Part shown: positions 43,466-53,667 of the stretch, piece by piece | Position numbering within the stretch: the stretch's first letter is position 1 | Layout of the letters: the number at the start of each line of letters is the position of its first letter | Origin: Symbiodinium kawagutii | Taxonomy: Eukaryota > Sar > Dinophyceae > Suessiales > Symbiodiniaceae | Length of the DNA stretch: 64,000 bases | NCBI GenBank assembly: GCA_009767595.1 | Contig: VSDK01028718.1 | Span: 766,983 to 830,982 of the forward strand | Direction: 5' to 3' | Made by a program: the position numbers and the translations under genes | The notes under the pieces: generated by a model | Database searches by the model: none | What the model was told of the DNA's origin: nothing | What the model saw: the letters and a program-made list of their open reading frames with translations, nothing else

Positions 43466-43577
43466 TATATAGTAGTTGTTCAACCATTATTGTTGGCAAA
43501 CATTCCCTACTATTAACCATTATTGATCACTATTAACCACCATGTATGTTCCTCCCACTGTTTACATCATTGGTTTC

Positions 43578-43667
43578 ACGGGTCTTCGGCCTCCGGTGCG
43601 AACAAGCAAAAACGAGCCGAGCTCTGGTGCGCTACGAGAAAGGCGGCAGCGGTGCCATGACCGGGTG
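43578..43667 (+). CDS. probable exon, frame unresolved
   Basis: Best-biased frame: VFGLRCEQAKTSRALVRYEK then GGSGAMTG with donor GG/GTGATC. Another frame opens at ATG 43542 (MYVPPTVYIIGFTGLRPPVR) and runs through the island. No AG precedes the island closely. Confidence 0.35.
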
Positions 43668-44294
43668 ATCAAAGGGTGATCGAAGAGGGACAATCACTTA
43701 ACGAAGGTTGGTTATGTAGTTGGTTAGCATGGTTGATGTTGGTTATGTAACTAATGATCAATGGTTTAGAATGATGGTCGATGTTGGTCATGATGGTTTT
43801 GTAATTATGATCAATCACCAACATCAACCAGCAACCATGGGTTATGTAGTTGGTTATGATGGTTGATGTTGGTCAATTATGTAATTAGTGATCAATGGTT
43901 TAGAAATGATGGTTGATGTCGGTTATGTAATTCATGATGCTGCTGCTTAAAGATGGATGATGATAAACGATGTTTTGTTTATGGTTGATAGTTCTGAATG
44001 GTGATTGATGGTGATGGATGGTACTCCCAAGTTTGCACCCAGAGGTTTGGTCATTGGGAAAGCATTCTGAACTTCGGGTCTATGCAGATAAACTGATAGG
44101 AAATCCAGCATCAGATGGTTAGGAGTGGTGAATACAGTTGAATTGATTGGTAGATCTCAATGCTGGTTAACTAATACTGATTGGTTCATATTTAGTGTTG
44201 AATGATGGGCAGAGTACAGATAATAATTAACCATACTTTAAGTGGACTTGAGCAATGCAGCTGAATGAATTCTTTGGTGGTTTTGTCCTCGCAG

Positions 44295-44372
44295 ACGCTT
44301 TTCATGCGTGACAACTGTTCTGGTCAGAAGGTGGCTGGATTTGAGCAGCCAAACATATCTGAACGTAGACCC
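44295..44372 (+). CDS. exon, phase 0>0
   Basis: Excellent acceptor (GTTTTGTCCTCGCAG). TLFMRDNCSGQKVAGFEQPN then ISERRP, ending before GTAGCC. Confidence 0.55.
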
Positions 44373-44831
44373 GTAGCCCTGTACCGATGCTATATAACTG
44401 TTGGCAGTGGTTATCATCCCCTATCCTAAGCAATCGTTCACCACTATTGGCTACTATTGGCCATCATTAATCATTCCTATGCTTCCTTTTACCATGAAAT
44501 AGTAGGTGACCAGCTGGTTCTTCAGCTTCTTGCAACTGGCGTTGGTGACCTATTGTTATAAAGGAAACTGGAAGGGTAGGGCATTATACAGTGAACGAGT
44601 ATGAAAATTGCTTGCAATGCTCATATTCATCATTCTGAACCGTTCGGGCTGGGCCATGCTGTGCATGGGTTGACCAGAGTCATGAGATGCTATGGAAAAA
44701 CACGAAGTCCGCCTGTTAATTGCGGATTGCACTAATTTGGTCATGTTTATAGATCTATGGTCACAGTAAAGTATGATTCCAAAACTACCTGCTTTGCCAT
44801 GTAATCATCCATTGTGTTTTCTAGAGTCACT

Positions 44832-44917
44832 GGTTCTCCAATAGGGGTACCCCCAAATCATCCCATTATAGTAATAAACCCACCATTTTGGTGGTCCCCT
44901 ATGGCTTGAGAAACCAC
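44832..44917. mobile_element. introner-like element, family II
   Basis: TGGTTCTCCAATAGGGGTAC, AAATCATCCCATTATAGTAA, CTATGGCTTGAGAAACCAC. Close relative of the copy at 43376. Confidence 0.7.
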
Positions 44918-45209
44918 AATATGGATATCAAAGTAAAGCCATTGGCTTCCTGGGGCATAGTAAAGCCAATATGAATCATAGTGATAAACCCACCAATACA
45001 TGATTAAGCCATTGTATACACTGTATAGATTTAAACCCACCACTTAAACCTAATCTTAGTTTACAATGTATTAAGAATCATGTCAAACCCACCATTATTA
45101 AGCCATTGTAAACATCCATTGATTGGCACCTGGGACCACCACTGGACCACTTCTCCACTGACCTCGTTGTGACCTGGTGGCACCGCTCATCTCTTCTTTG
45201 CGACTGCAG

Positions 45210-45298
45210 CAATTCGCCGGGAAGCTCGGCCAGGGGAAGGTGACCGGGGATGGTGCCAAGGGCGAGCCGGTGGCTTTGTTGGTGGCTTACAATGGCCA
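45210..45298 (+). CDS. exon, phase 0>2, Gly/Lys-rich
   Basis: Strong acceptor (CTCTTCTTTGCGACTGCAG). QFAGKLGQGKVTGDGAKGEP then VALLVAYNG, ending CA/GTAACG. Third positions almost entirely G/C. Confidence 0.65.
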
Positions 45299-46192
45299 GT
45301 AACGTTAGATAACCAACACTAGTAGCCAATGATATGGCTAATGACCAAAAATGATCGGCGATTGTGGTTCATAGTAGGGGATGATGATTTATGATGGCCA
45401 CTAATGGTGAAGAATGGTGCAGTGGTTAAGAATGGCTCGTGATAGGGAATCATGATAGGGGAGAATGATAGCGGAGAATGTTTGCCAATGATGTGGTTAG
45501 TAGGGGACAATAACTAACAATGATAGCATTGGAGAGGATCATAGTTGGGGATGATAACCAACAAAAATGGCCAATAATGATCAAGAATGGCTCATAATAG
45601 GGGATAGTAAGAAGGGATGACGGCTTGTAATGGCACATGATGATGGTGAAAAATAGTGAATCATTTTAGCAGATAATAACCAACAATGATGGGAGAAATC
45701 ACTGAGATGTCACTAACACCGGTTGATCATTTTCAGGGGGGAAATTGAAAATTGTTTTCAACACCTTGGGTGAGTCTCATCCGTTGCCAGCTATTCATCA
45801 CCATGATGCTGGGTGGGAAGGAGTGAGTGAATGGGGGAATCCAACATATTGTATATATATATATATACTTCAAAGGGGGAGCCAAAGAGCTACCAGGAAC
45901 GGTGTAGCCAAATGATAGCATTATATGCAACCATCATTCATCATCAACCATCATTCATCATCAACCATCATTGTCCCCAACCAAAAGCATCGAGCATCAT
46001 GAACACGCTGCTTACTGTTCGTTTACCATCATCAGCTGAACCATCAGCTACAACATTAACCATCGCAATAGACCATATTGAATATTGTTAGATCAGATCC
46101 ATAAATGAACCATCAGCAAACCATCGTTTCATGATCGTTAAAAACATTATTTGTAACCTATCTCAACGATCAAGCCAGCTACCTATGCCCAG

Positions 46193-46302
46193 ACAATCTA
46201 CCAAAGGCCACTTGCCGATTTGCAAGCCTTCCTGAGGTACTTCTATGCAGCGCCCGCCCTGCAGATGTGGAAAGAAAGGGCGATGGTGGGACGGGTGTTG
46301 CG
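46193..46302 (+). CDS. exon, phase 0>2, helical
   Basis: After CTATGCCCAG: IYQRPLADLQAFLRYFYAAP, ALQMWKERAMVGRVL, ending CG/GTTGAC. Aromatic amphipathic helix. Third-position bias is strong and rules out two other open frames. Confidence 0.6.
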
Positions 46303-46488
46303 GTTGACCATGGGAATGAACCATTCAGCAACCATTTCGGTTCGAAAATGTCATGAGAAATTATCCATCACCAATCCATCGAACATTTTCTGATTTCCAT
46401 CGTTTGTTAACCATGACCAATCCATGAACATTATATCAGTCGTTTGGGTTGGCCAGTACTATGGGAAAGCACCAGCTATCCTTTTGAG

Positions 46489-46576
46489 GGCACAAGAGAC
46501 GGGGACCTGCGATGAAGCGCTAGGGACCAGTGGGAGATCTAGCGGTACCCCGTCACCATCTATGGGACTCTTGGGA
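46489..46576 (+). CDS. exon, phase 2>0, Gly/Ser/Thr-rich
   Basis: AQETGTCDEALGTSGRSSGT then PSPSMGLLG, ending before GTTAGT. Low-complexity linker. Phase fits 46193-46302. Confidence 0.5.
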
Positions 46577-46614
46577 GTTAGTTTATTAAGGATCTACCGG
46601 TACTAAACTGGCTT

Positions 46615-46701
46615 GCGGTTTCACACATTTTTATTTTCTCAATGATTAACGAATGGTTGGTTGACTAAAATTGTTTCATAGGGGTTGAAACCACCAACCA
46701 G
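46615..46701. mobile_element. introner-like element, family III
   Basis: GCGGTTTCACACATTTTTATTT, ATGATTAACGAATGGTTGG, GGGGTTGAAACCACCAACCAG. Intact ends, 87 bp. Confidence 0.7.
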
Positions 46702-46916
46702 TATGATATAAGTGACCATGATCCATGGCAAAACAGTAGCCATCAGCGACCGTGACCTTGCCAAAACATATTTTTGACGGACTCTCCTGCGGGCTTTTCT
46801 TGCTTCCATTGGACTACCAAGGCGAGCTGTGACATGTTAATGTTTCTTATGATGGTTGGGTTTTGCACAAATTGACCATTGTTAAACAATGGAGATGATC
46901 ATCATTGTTTAATCGT

Positions 46917-46920
46917 TATT

Positions 46921-46969
<49 letters not shown>

Positions 46970-46970
46970 A
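46917..46970. repeat. (ATC)n microsatellite
   Basis: About 16 uninterrupted ATC units, in an intron section of ATC/CAT-rich polarity. Confidence 0.95.
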
Positions 46971-47809
46971 TTGTCATTTGTCATCATTGATGGTCATCAT
47001 CATAAATTATCAAGTGATCAAAACATCTAGCCAGAGCTATGTCCCATTTGCAGACTAATTCTGGATAAATTGAACATTTTTCACTCACCAGCAGGCATCA
47101 TGCACAACCGTGATCAATCAATCACTATTATCAAATCAGTGGGTTTCAACGGGTTATCAATGTTGCTATAAATGCCATTCTTGGCTGATATCCAATATTC
47201 CGAATTTAATTTCTAGTTGACTATTATTGCTTCCGCATTTGTAGTCACTTCTCTCACCATGATGAGCCATCATTAACCATCACTAACCGCCAGCATCAAC
47301 TGCCATGAATCTACCTACAAACATGATTGTCAACAATTCAATGGAACTGTGATCAACCATTACAAGGTGTCGTTTTATCACTTGGAATCATCATAGCATT
47401 CGTTCGATCACTCTTGACCGTCATCATCAATCTTCATTGGTTGTAAACCAATGCCGCTATATTTCGCATGTTATTTGTTGGTGCGTGACCATCCTTAGCA
47501 ACCATCATGAAATATCAACCGTGAGTAAGCATTGACTATTATCAGCTGGTTCTTAATAGATCGTCATCCTTTCATTTTCACCATTATTAACCATATGTAA
47601 CTCTTAAGTATCCACAATATATCCATTATGCAACCATTGGCTAGCATGATCATCCTTGTCAACCACAGGGATATTTCATCATGGATCCCATGTTAAGGAT
47701 GCCATACTAGGTTGGCTGGTATATTTCCGCTTGGCTTATCAACCATCAACCACCCTTGTTGAGAATCAGACCTTCATGGAATCCCATGAAGTTCATCCGC
47801 CCACCGCAG

Positions 47810-47931
47810 CTGTTTTTTTCGCGAACGCGCTCCGCGGGACGGCGGCGAAGGGCGATGGGCGATGGAGACACCAGGCCAGCAGCATGGGCTGGCGGAGGAT
47901 CCTCCAACACTTAACAGCGGTGGAGGCTTAA
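47810..47931 (+). CDS. exon, possibly terminal (TAA)
   Basis: FFANALRGTAAKGDGRWRHQ then ASSMGWRRILQHLTAVEA and TAA at 47929. Donor GCG/GTGGAG at about 47919 is an alternative end. Acceptor CACCGCAG, or CATGAAG at 47791. Confidence 0.5.
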
Positions 47932-48506
47932 TGTTTCTGAATGTTTGTCAACTGTTAACTGCCGTGCTATGTCAACGAATAGTGAACAGTAGTTCAGTTA
48001 ATGTCGACAACAGTAGTTCAGTGTTGAGAATAGGTTGCGAATAGTGAATGTCAATGACAGTAGAGGTGAATAAGGAGTGCCGATAGTTCAGTTAAGAGGG
48101 GCTAGTCAACACTCAATAGTGAACAGTAGAAGAGGAGGGTATTCGCCGGATGTTAACACTTCATAAAGGGGTTGCTAGCTGGAGGTTGGGAAGAAGCTAA
48201 CAGTTTTAACAGTTTGCAGTCTAGTGGGAAGTGTAGCAGTTGATAATGAATGTTTTGAGTCTTTGGCGAATATTTTTGAAAAGCAATATCTAATGACAAC
48301 CAATCATGGTCAATGAACTCAATGAACAGTGAAGTATTGCCAAATCCCAAGTTTCAGTAACTGACAATGCAAAATCTGTACTGATTCCCCTTGGATTAAC
48401 CAACAAAGGCAAGCGTCATGGTTCCAGTGAAAGAAACAAGATCCTCACTCTTCAAGTGGCCTGACCGCACCCTCTCATATTTGGAAACGCCATACTTCTG
48501 ATTACA

Positions 48507-48610
48507 TACTGTTGATGGAGGAAATCCTGCACCAGCTGGTTGGTTGTTTATCCCAGGATTTATAGGGTTTCATCATCCCAGGTGGTGCAGGATTTCCTCC
48601 ATCAACAGTA
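48507..48610. repeat. perfect 28-bp inverted repeat (hairpin)
   Basis: Arms 48507-48534 and 48583-48610 are exact reverse complements (TACTGTTGATGGAGG... and ...CCTCCATCAACAGTA), with a 48-base loop. It lies just upstream of the recombinase-like exon. Recent by its lack of divergence. Confidence 0.9.
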
Positions 48611-48632
48611 GTATTTGCAGCTCTTCCCATAG

Positions 48633-48784
48633 TTGGCATACATTACGTTTCTCGGAGCTGCAGTTCCGCCCGTACTCGCTTCGGCGGGGCGGTGCCACCT
48701 TTTTGTTTAGGCAGCAGGGATCATTGGCAGGACATGGCAGGACTTTGTTTGTTCTTGTCTACATGTCTTTACCTTATCAGACTG
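48633..48784 (+). CDS. tyrosine-recombinase-like C-terminal exon, phase 2>1
   Basis: Reads TLRFSELQFRPYSLRRGGAT then FLFRQQGSLAGHGRTLFVLV and YMSLPYQT. The block RPYSLRRGGATFLFRQQGSL matches the HxLRRGGAT.. box around the second catalytic Arg of tyrosine recombinases (phage integrase family), with Tyr in place of His, as I know from integrase-like genes common in dinoflagellate genomes. The following GRW motif is only partly preserved (GHGRTL). The exon ends exactly where a family III introner starts (CAGACTG/GTGGTTTT). Confidence 0.55.
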
Positions 48785-48880
48785 GTGGTTTTACAGTAAA
48801 TATGTTTTATTTGCCCTAATGATAATTAACAAATGGTTAGTTGACTGATATTTTTAATAGGGGTTGGAACCACTAACCAG
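48785..48880 (+). mobile_element. introner-like element acting as intron, family III
   Basis: A 96-bp intron from GTGGTTTTACAG to GGAACCACTAACCAG. Its ends are the terminal repeats themselves. Its interior (TTTATTTGCCCTAATGATAATT, AATGGTTAGTTGAC, TTTTTAATAGGGG) matches 46615-46701. Splicing joins two open coding frames. Confidence 0.7.
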
Positions 48881-49026
48881 TTATATGCCTATCAACTCTG
48901 AAGCAAACTCGCCTCGCGAACGGACCAGTGGAGGCAGCGCAACCGCGCCCTCCCCTTCGGGGCCCTTCGCTGTTGGTGATCTCCGCAGGCGTTTTCGGAG
49001 CTGGCGCTAGAGGAATCATTGGATGA
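48881..49026 (+). CDS. recombinase-like gene, last exon after introner
   Basis: Phase 1 entry, ICLSTLKQTRLANGPVEAAQ, PRPPLRGPSLLVISAGVFGA, GARGIIG, then TGA at 49024. An earlier donor TTG/GTGATC is possible. No catalytic Tyr of the integrase family is evident here, so activity is doubtful. Confidence 0.5.
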
Positions 49027-49029
49027 TAA

Positions 49030-50000
49030 GAATGGTGATCAGTGACTACTGGTTAGTGTGGTGACCAAGGATTGCTGGCAATGGTGACATTACTGATCAA
49101 TGATTAGTGTGGAAGTTATTGATAAAGGTTAACTGATGCTAAACATGATGGTCAATTGATGGTGATTCATGCTGAATCGTGATCAACAACCAGAAGCGAA
49201 TGGTTCATTGTAGCTATGATGATAATTCGATCAGGAGGTATACCGCATCAGGATGCTAATCATGTTTTCTCTTGATGGTCTAAAAATGGTTAATCATAGT
49301 AACAGCTGATGGGACGATTGTACTAGCAGTACTAATTGATGACTTAAGAATAGTTGATAATGGCTAACGATGGTGTCTAATTACATAACATGTTTAAGTG
49401 ATTCTTTTGACGGTGACGGCAATGCCTAAGCATTTGTACTCGTCCCTCAGGACTATCATTAATCCATAGAATCAAGAGAACAAAATTGGCTCCAACCATG
49501 GGGATTAACATAATTCAGAATGAGGGAGCAACTAGAACCATTTCATATGTTCAATGCAGTTTCAGAAATTGAACATGTTCAATTACATTCATTTTTAGTC
49601 AATATTTTCAAGTACTAAACATTCAGTAACTGCGCAGTCAATATCCATATCAACCGCGGGATGATAATTAACGATCGATTTCATTGATGTATCACCCCGC
49701 GGCTAATATGGATGATATGATCTGGTCCTCTATTGGAGGTGACATCCCCAGCTGCAAGAACTAGTTCCTCCAGCGTACTGCTTTGCAATAGTTTTTGATT
49801 GTCAATGATGGAAATGGATTGACGGTATACCTAATTACTGTGAATATAATGAAGATGGGAATGAGTAAATTATGACATTGATGATTTGCATCGATCCAAG
49901 CTCCTGCAAATCCCACCACATGTTAATAGATACATGGGATCCGTTCAAAAACCCCTACCGAGGAAACATGATGAAAGGAGGGAAACTATCCAACGATGAT
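49030..50000. other. intergenic or intron sequence
   Basis: Degenerate GGTGATNAATGG words, then ordinary AT-rich sequence. I see no exon. Confidence 0.5.
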
Positions 50001-50100
50001 GGTTTTAACAATAAGATTAAGTAGCGGGCCCCCAGCTAAATACAATGGTTCTCCACCTTAGCGCTAGGTTTGCGGTAGCTCCGCGCTAGCATTTAGCATC

Positions 50101-50481
50101 ATGCTGATGATGTTGATGATGATTTTGATTTTGATTCTCGCTAGCAACGCGCTAGCAAAAGGGTCCAGAAGAACCACCTTGCCCTTGAGTATCCCTCGAC
50201 ACAAAGTTTTTTTCACATCTTCATTTTGTAGCTTGGTCCAGCTTGCCAAGAAGTTAAAGTTGGTGCCGCTAGTGCGGGGAACGAAACACGACATGGTCAA
50301 TCTTTCTCCTAGGCTTGCATGTTTGAATTCTCAAAACGAGTTCTTGCAGTTCATCCTCCTCCGAAGCCAGCTAGAAGTGAACCGCGCTAGCGACATGTGG
50401 CACGAACTCCAGATTTTGCAACGGTGCATGCGATTCTTAGTTGTTTTGGTTCAGGATCTTGCTGGGCCAGCGAATGATTGA
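50101..50481 (+). CDS. possible intact small ORF with hydrophobic start
   Basis: 126 codons from ATG: MLMMLMMILILILASNALAK, SRRTTLPLSIPRHKVFFTSS, SLVQLAKKLKLVPLVRGTKH and so on to TGA. The N-terminus looks like a signal or anchor. It lies in a 450-bp segment unlike introns. GCTAGC/GCGCTAGC words cluster at its edges, and a CGGGCCCCCA word occurs on both sides (50026, 50493). Could be a retrogene-like insertion. The - strand is open too. Confidence 0.4.
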   Translation: MLMMLMMILILILASNALAKGSRRTTLPLSIPRHKVFFTSSFCSLVQLAKKLKLVPLVRGTKHDMVNLSPRLACLNSQNEFLQFILLRSQLEVNRASDMWHELQILQRCMRFLVVLVQDLAGPAND

Positions 50482-51163
50482 TTTCAATATCGGGCCCCCA
50501 ACAAAAGGGTTTTGCACCAAAGTGGGTAAAGACATTTTGAAAAGCCCCCACATACACATATACATGTGTACATGCATGTAAATATCTACATGTTTATATA
50601 AATGTATTTTATAGTACTTATACGGTTTTGTATGCATGTATATTTTTTCACATGTATCGTGAGGGTTCTCCTGACAACGGGTGTGTATTTTTGCAGTTGC
50701 CCCCGGGTGATGGGTATTAGCAATTTTGAAGTTCTTCAATGCATTTAGTAGGAATCACACAACTTGCACATATAGAATAGTAGTGTTGATAAACCAACTA
50801 AAGTGGGCAAATGGTGCCCATGATGTTTGACCCTTGTGTTTCATGATGGCTAACCAACCAATTACAACAATTGTCATTTACACCTGAGTAGTTAACTACT
50901 GGTCCCTGACCAATCATGTATGGTTAACCAACTGGTGTTCAATTGTGATGTCTAGCCCTCAGCCAACCATGATTGACCACTAACGAACCACCTTTCAACC
51001 ACTAACAACCACTTCTTGCCTCGTTTGATGCTAGTCAATGAAAGCAAGTAGGTGGTGAACCAACGGATGGTTCAACCAAGTCATGCTTAGCCAACCGATG
51101 CTTAGCCAAGATCCAGCCATCCACTCATCCACCGCCAGCAGTGCCCAGGCATCGCACCTGCAG

Positions 51164-51250
51164 CTTAGCGCAACAGATCCGTCGCGCGGCCATGCTGGCG
51201 GAGTCGGAGGTTTGGAGCGGGGAGGGGGTCACGGATGGCGAGGCCTGGCG
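51164..51250 (+). CDS. gene G exon, phase 2>2
   Basis: After TCGCACCTGCAG: LAQQIRRAAMLAESEVWSGE then GVTDGEAW, ending CG/GTCATA. A 89-codon ORF in another frame is a shadow. Confidence 0.6.
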
Positions 51251-51496
51251 GTCATAGCTTCGAGACCAGGCAGATGTTGCTGTTTTGTTTCACAGTTTGG
51301 GGACCCATCATGGTGGTTACTGATGGTTCATGACAGTCAACAAACTAGTTAACAACAAGGGTGATGGTCAATCATCATGGCTATACTAAAAGCTCAGTAC
51401 TGATGGTCAAATAGTTCATGTTGGTTATAATAAACAGGTCATGATGGGTTGATAGTGAATGGTTATAATAACAACTGGCTATAATAGTAATGGCTG

Positions 51497-51606
51497 GGTG
51501 TTTCTCAAGTCGTAGGGGTACCTGCAGCTATCATCCAGTCTATTCAGCATTTATTTACTAATAAACTAACCCCACTCTGGGGTTCGCTATTCTGAGAAAC
51601 ATCCAG
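51497..51606 (+). mobile_element. introner-like element, family II, supplying an acceptor
   Basis: GGTGTTTCTCAAGTCGTAGG and GCTATTCTGAGAAACATCCAG. The next exon begins directly after its CATCCAG. The intron donor is 250 bp upstream at 51251, so here the element occupies only the 3' end of a longer intron. Confidence 0.6.
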
Positions 51607-51662
51607 GTGTGTGGATGACCTATTGTGCACCTCTGAGGGGTCTTGGTGTCGTGCCACTTGTG
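51607..51662 (+). CDS. gene G exon, phase 2>1, Cys-rich
   Basis: CVDDLLCTSEGSWCRATC, donor G/GTAGTG. Four Cys in 18 residues. Phase fits both neighbours. Confidence 0.55.
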
Positions 51663-52040
51663 GTAGTGATTCATGACGTTCAACGGTAAACAACAGGGTA
51701 GACACGAGAAATTTATCACCATGAAACATTGGAACCATGATTGTTAGGTGGCAAAAGTATGTGCTCATTGTCAACTGGTGAACTGGTTTGATTGTAAAGG
51801 GATCAATTTGAGAGGTGATAATCACCAACACCCATTATTGGATATAGCAACCGCAAGGAATGTTCACTGCTGGGGAAGACTACACATTGATAGGATCATC
51901 ACCGCTGTTTAATGGTGTAATGATTGTGGCTACATGCTGGCTACCAGTGGAAAACAATGACTGGTAATGTCTAGTAGTGGACGACAATGGCCACTCATGG
52001 ATCACATTCCCAAAAAGAGGCTATGATGGTTCGTGCATAG

Positions 52041-52206
52041 TCGCATTCCCGTACTGTGTTCTCGAAAAAAGATGTATCATCCAGCTGGCCGCACCCGGTC
52101 AACTGGTAGCATTGACGCTGCTAAAACAGCAGTCCACCGGGACATTTGCCAGGAAGTGTCAAGGTCTCACAGGCATTGACCATCCTGAACCATCATACTG
52201 GAGCCG
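52041..52206 (+). CDS. gene G exon, phase 1>2
   Basis: After TCGTGCATAG: AFPYCVLEKRCIIQLAAPGQ, LVALTLLKQQSTGTFARKCQ, GLTGIDHPEPSYWS, donor CG/GTAGCC. Soluble, with an amphipathic helix (QLVALTLLKQ). Confidence 0.6.
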
Positions 52207-52309
52207 GTAGCCTTCAATGATCATCATCAATCAGCACTAGTCGCCAGATTTCCTCATGGTTGCTGGTTCTAATCCCCTGATAGAAATTAATGCTTTCTCA
52301 ACATCCAAG

Positions 52310-52424
52310 TGGGTGCGCTGTGCTGCGCTGTGCCCGTTGCCCCTTGCCCTCCGACAGGAACTGGGTTCTCAACGAAGACAGTTGCAAGAGGACTCCTGGT
52401 TCCACATGGCTCTGTCCATCAATG
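52310..52424 (+). CDS. gene G exon, phase 2>0, Cys-rich
   Basis: After ACATCCAAG: GCAVLRCARCPLPSDRNWVL then NEDSCKRTPGSTWLCPSM, ending before GTAACT. All three + frames are open; phase selects this one. Five Cys. Confidence 0.45.
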
Positions 52425-52668
52425 GTAACTACTGGGGAACAACGCCACTGGTCGCCTGAGTGAAATGTGCCCCTCTCTGGTTTAGAGGAGTAGAATTGCA
52501 GGCACATCAAAAATGAGGCAAGATATTTGTGGCAGACGTTACTTTTTTCTCATTATTTTTTTCTCATTTGTTCGTCTTCAAATATTTCGACAATGCCTTC
52601 AGCAAGGCTGATAACATTTTGTTATCGACCGGGGGTTCATTGAGCTTTGATCCTGGTCCCAAATCAAG

Positions 52669-53094
52669 GGCCAGGACCTGTGGCCTCAGGGCGTGGGGGC
52701 ATGGAATGATCACACGAACTTTCTGTGGCTGATGTTCGGCAAAGATGCCGAGAAAGTCGAAGATTTGACGCGTGACTTGTCCAAACTCAGCAGCTGGGAG
52801 AATCCCCCGCAGTACGCTTACCTTGCTCACCTGAGGGACATCAGCCAGACCAATGATGGAGACTTCAAACGGATTTGGCATTTACCGTGAGCAAGTAAAA
52901 GCTGAACTGAAAGGAGGAACAGTGGCTTGTCACACTGACAGGATTCAGAATGCAGTTGCTGCTAGCGACAAGATCGGCAACGATCCCTACTATTTGTCGG
53001 CCCAGATCAACGGCAATGAGTGCAAGTGCAACATTTCGTTTGGCGGCGACCACATCAATCAGCAGGCGTCTCTGCTTACGCTTGGTCTGTTTAG
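52669..53094 (+). pseudogene. gene G 3' coding block with broken frame
   Basis: In phase 0: GQDLWPQGVGAWNDHTNFLW, LMFGKDAEKVEDLTRDLSKL, SSWENPPQYAYLAHLRDISQ up to a TGA at 52888. From about 52868 the coding signal continues one frame over: FGIYREQVKAELKGGTVACH, TDRIQNAVAASDKIGNDPYY, QINGNECKCNISFGGDHINQ, to donor AG/GTAAGG. Upstream (about 52575-52690) a third frame reads KYFDNAFSKADNILLSTGGS. Either frameshift mutations or assembly errors. The - strand has long open frames as well. Family not recognised. Confidence 0.45.
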
Positions 53095-53100
53095 GTAAGG

Positions 53101-53304
53101 ATGTGTTGGGATGATGATGAGGTAACCAAAAGAGGCGGAGACAGGCAGGTCGAGGGAGACAACAAAGGACAGGAACAAGTGTCAATGCCTGGTCTTGGAA
53201 AACATGTGAAAAAAGTGCATGATGGTCCACTGTCGTCAATGATGGTTCATATTGCCAAGGAGTCGTTTGTGACCGTTTCTCGAGAGACAACGGAACAAAC
53301 ATGA
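53101..53304 (+). CDS. open frame, possible exon
   Basis: Reads DEVTKRGGDRQVEGDNKGQE, KHVKKVHDGPLSSMMVHIAK, then stop. Polar, no good acceptor. It may be a continuation of the damaged gene G block in another frame. Confidence 0.25.
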   Translation: MCWDDDEVTKRGGDRQVEGDNKGQEQVSMPGLGKHVKKVHDGPLSSMMVHIAKESFVTVSRETTEQT

Positions 53305-53667
53305 AACAACAGTCTAGTAGATACATTAGTGAAACTTGCAGTTTCCTCTACATTGGGTGATGTAGTTTTTGGAACACGCAGGGTTAGGGCTTTCACCGGC
53401 AGCAAAGCAAGGTGAAAAACTAGGTTGACCACACAAATAACGTATATCCATATGTCTAATAGATATTCAGAGATGTGACATACGTGCATGCAATCATCAA
53501 ACACAACAATGGTTGAACAAGATGATTCACGGGGATTCCAACCCGCTAACAATAGGTACAGCAACGATGATAAACCATGTCTTTGTTGGTCCAACATTTC
53601 AGACTTTCACCCAGGAAAAAAATTACTTTACTTCGAGTGATCCCCACCGCTTGTTGACTCCACTTTT

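Noticed and set aside
46917-46970. CRISPR-like or regulatory array
   Set aside because: It is a plain trinucleotide microsatellite without spacers.
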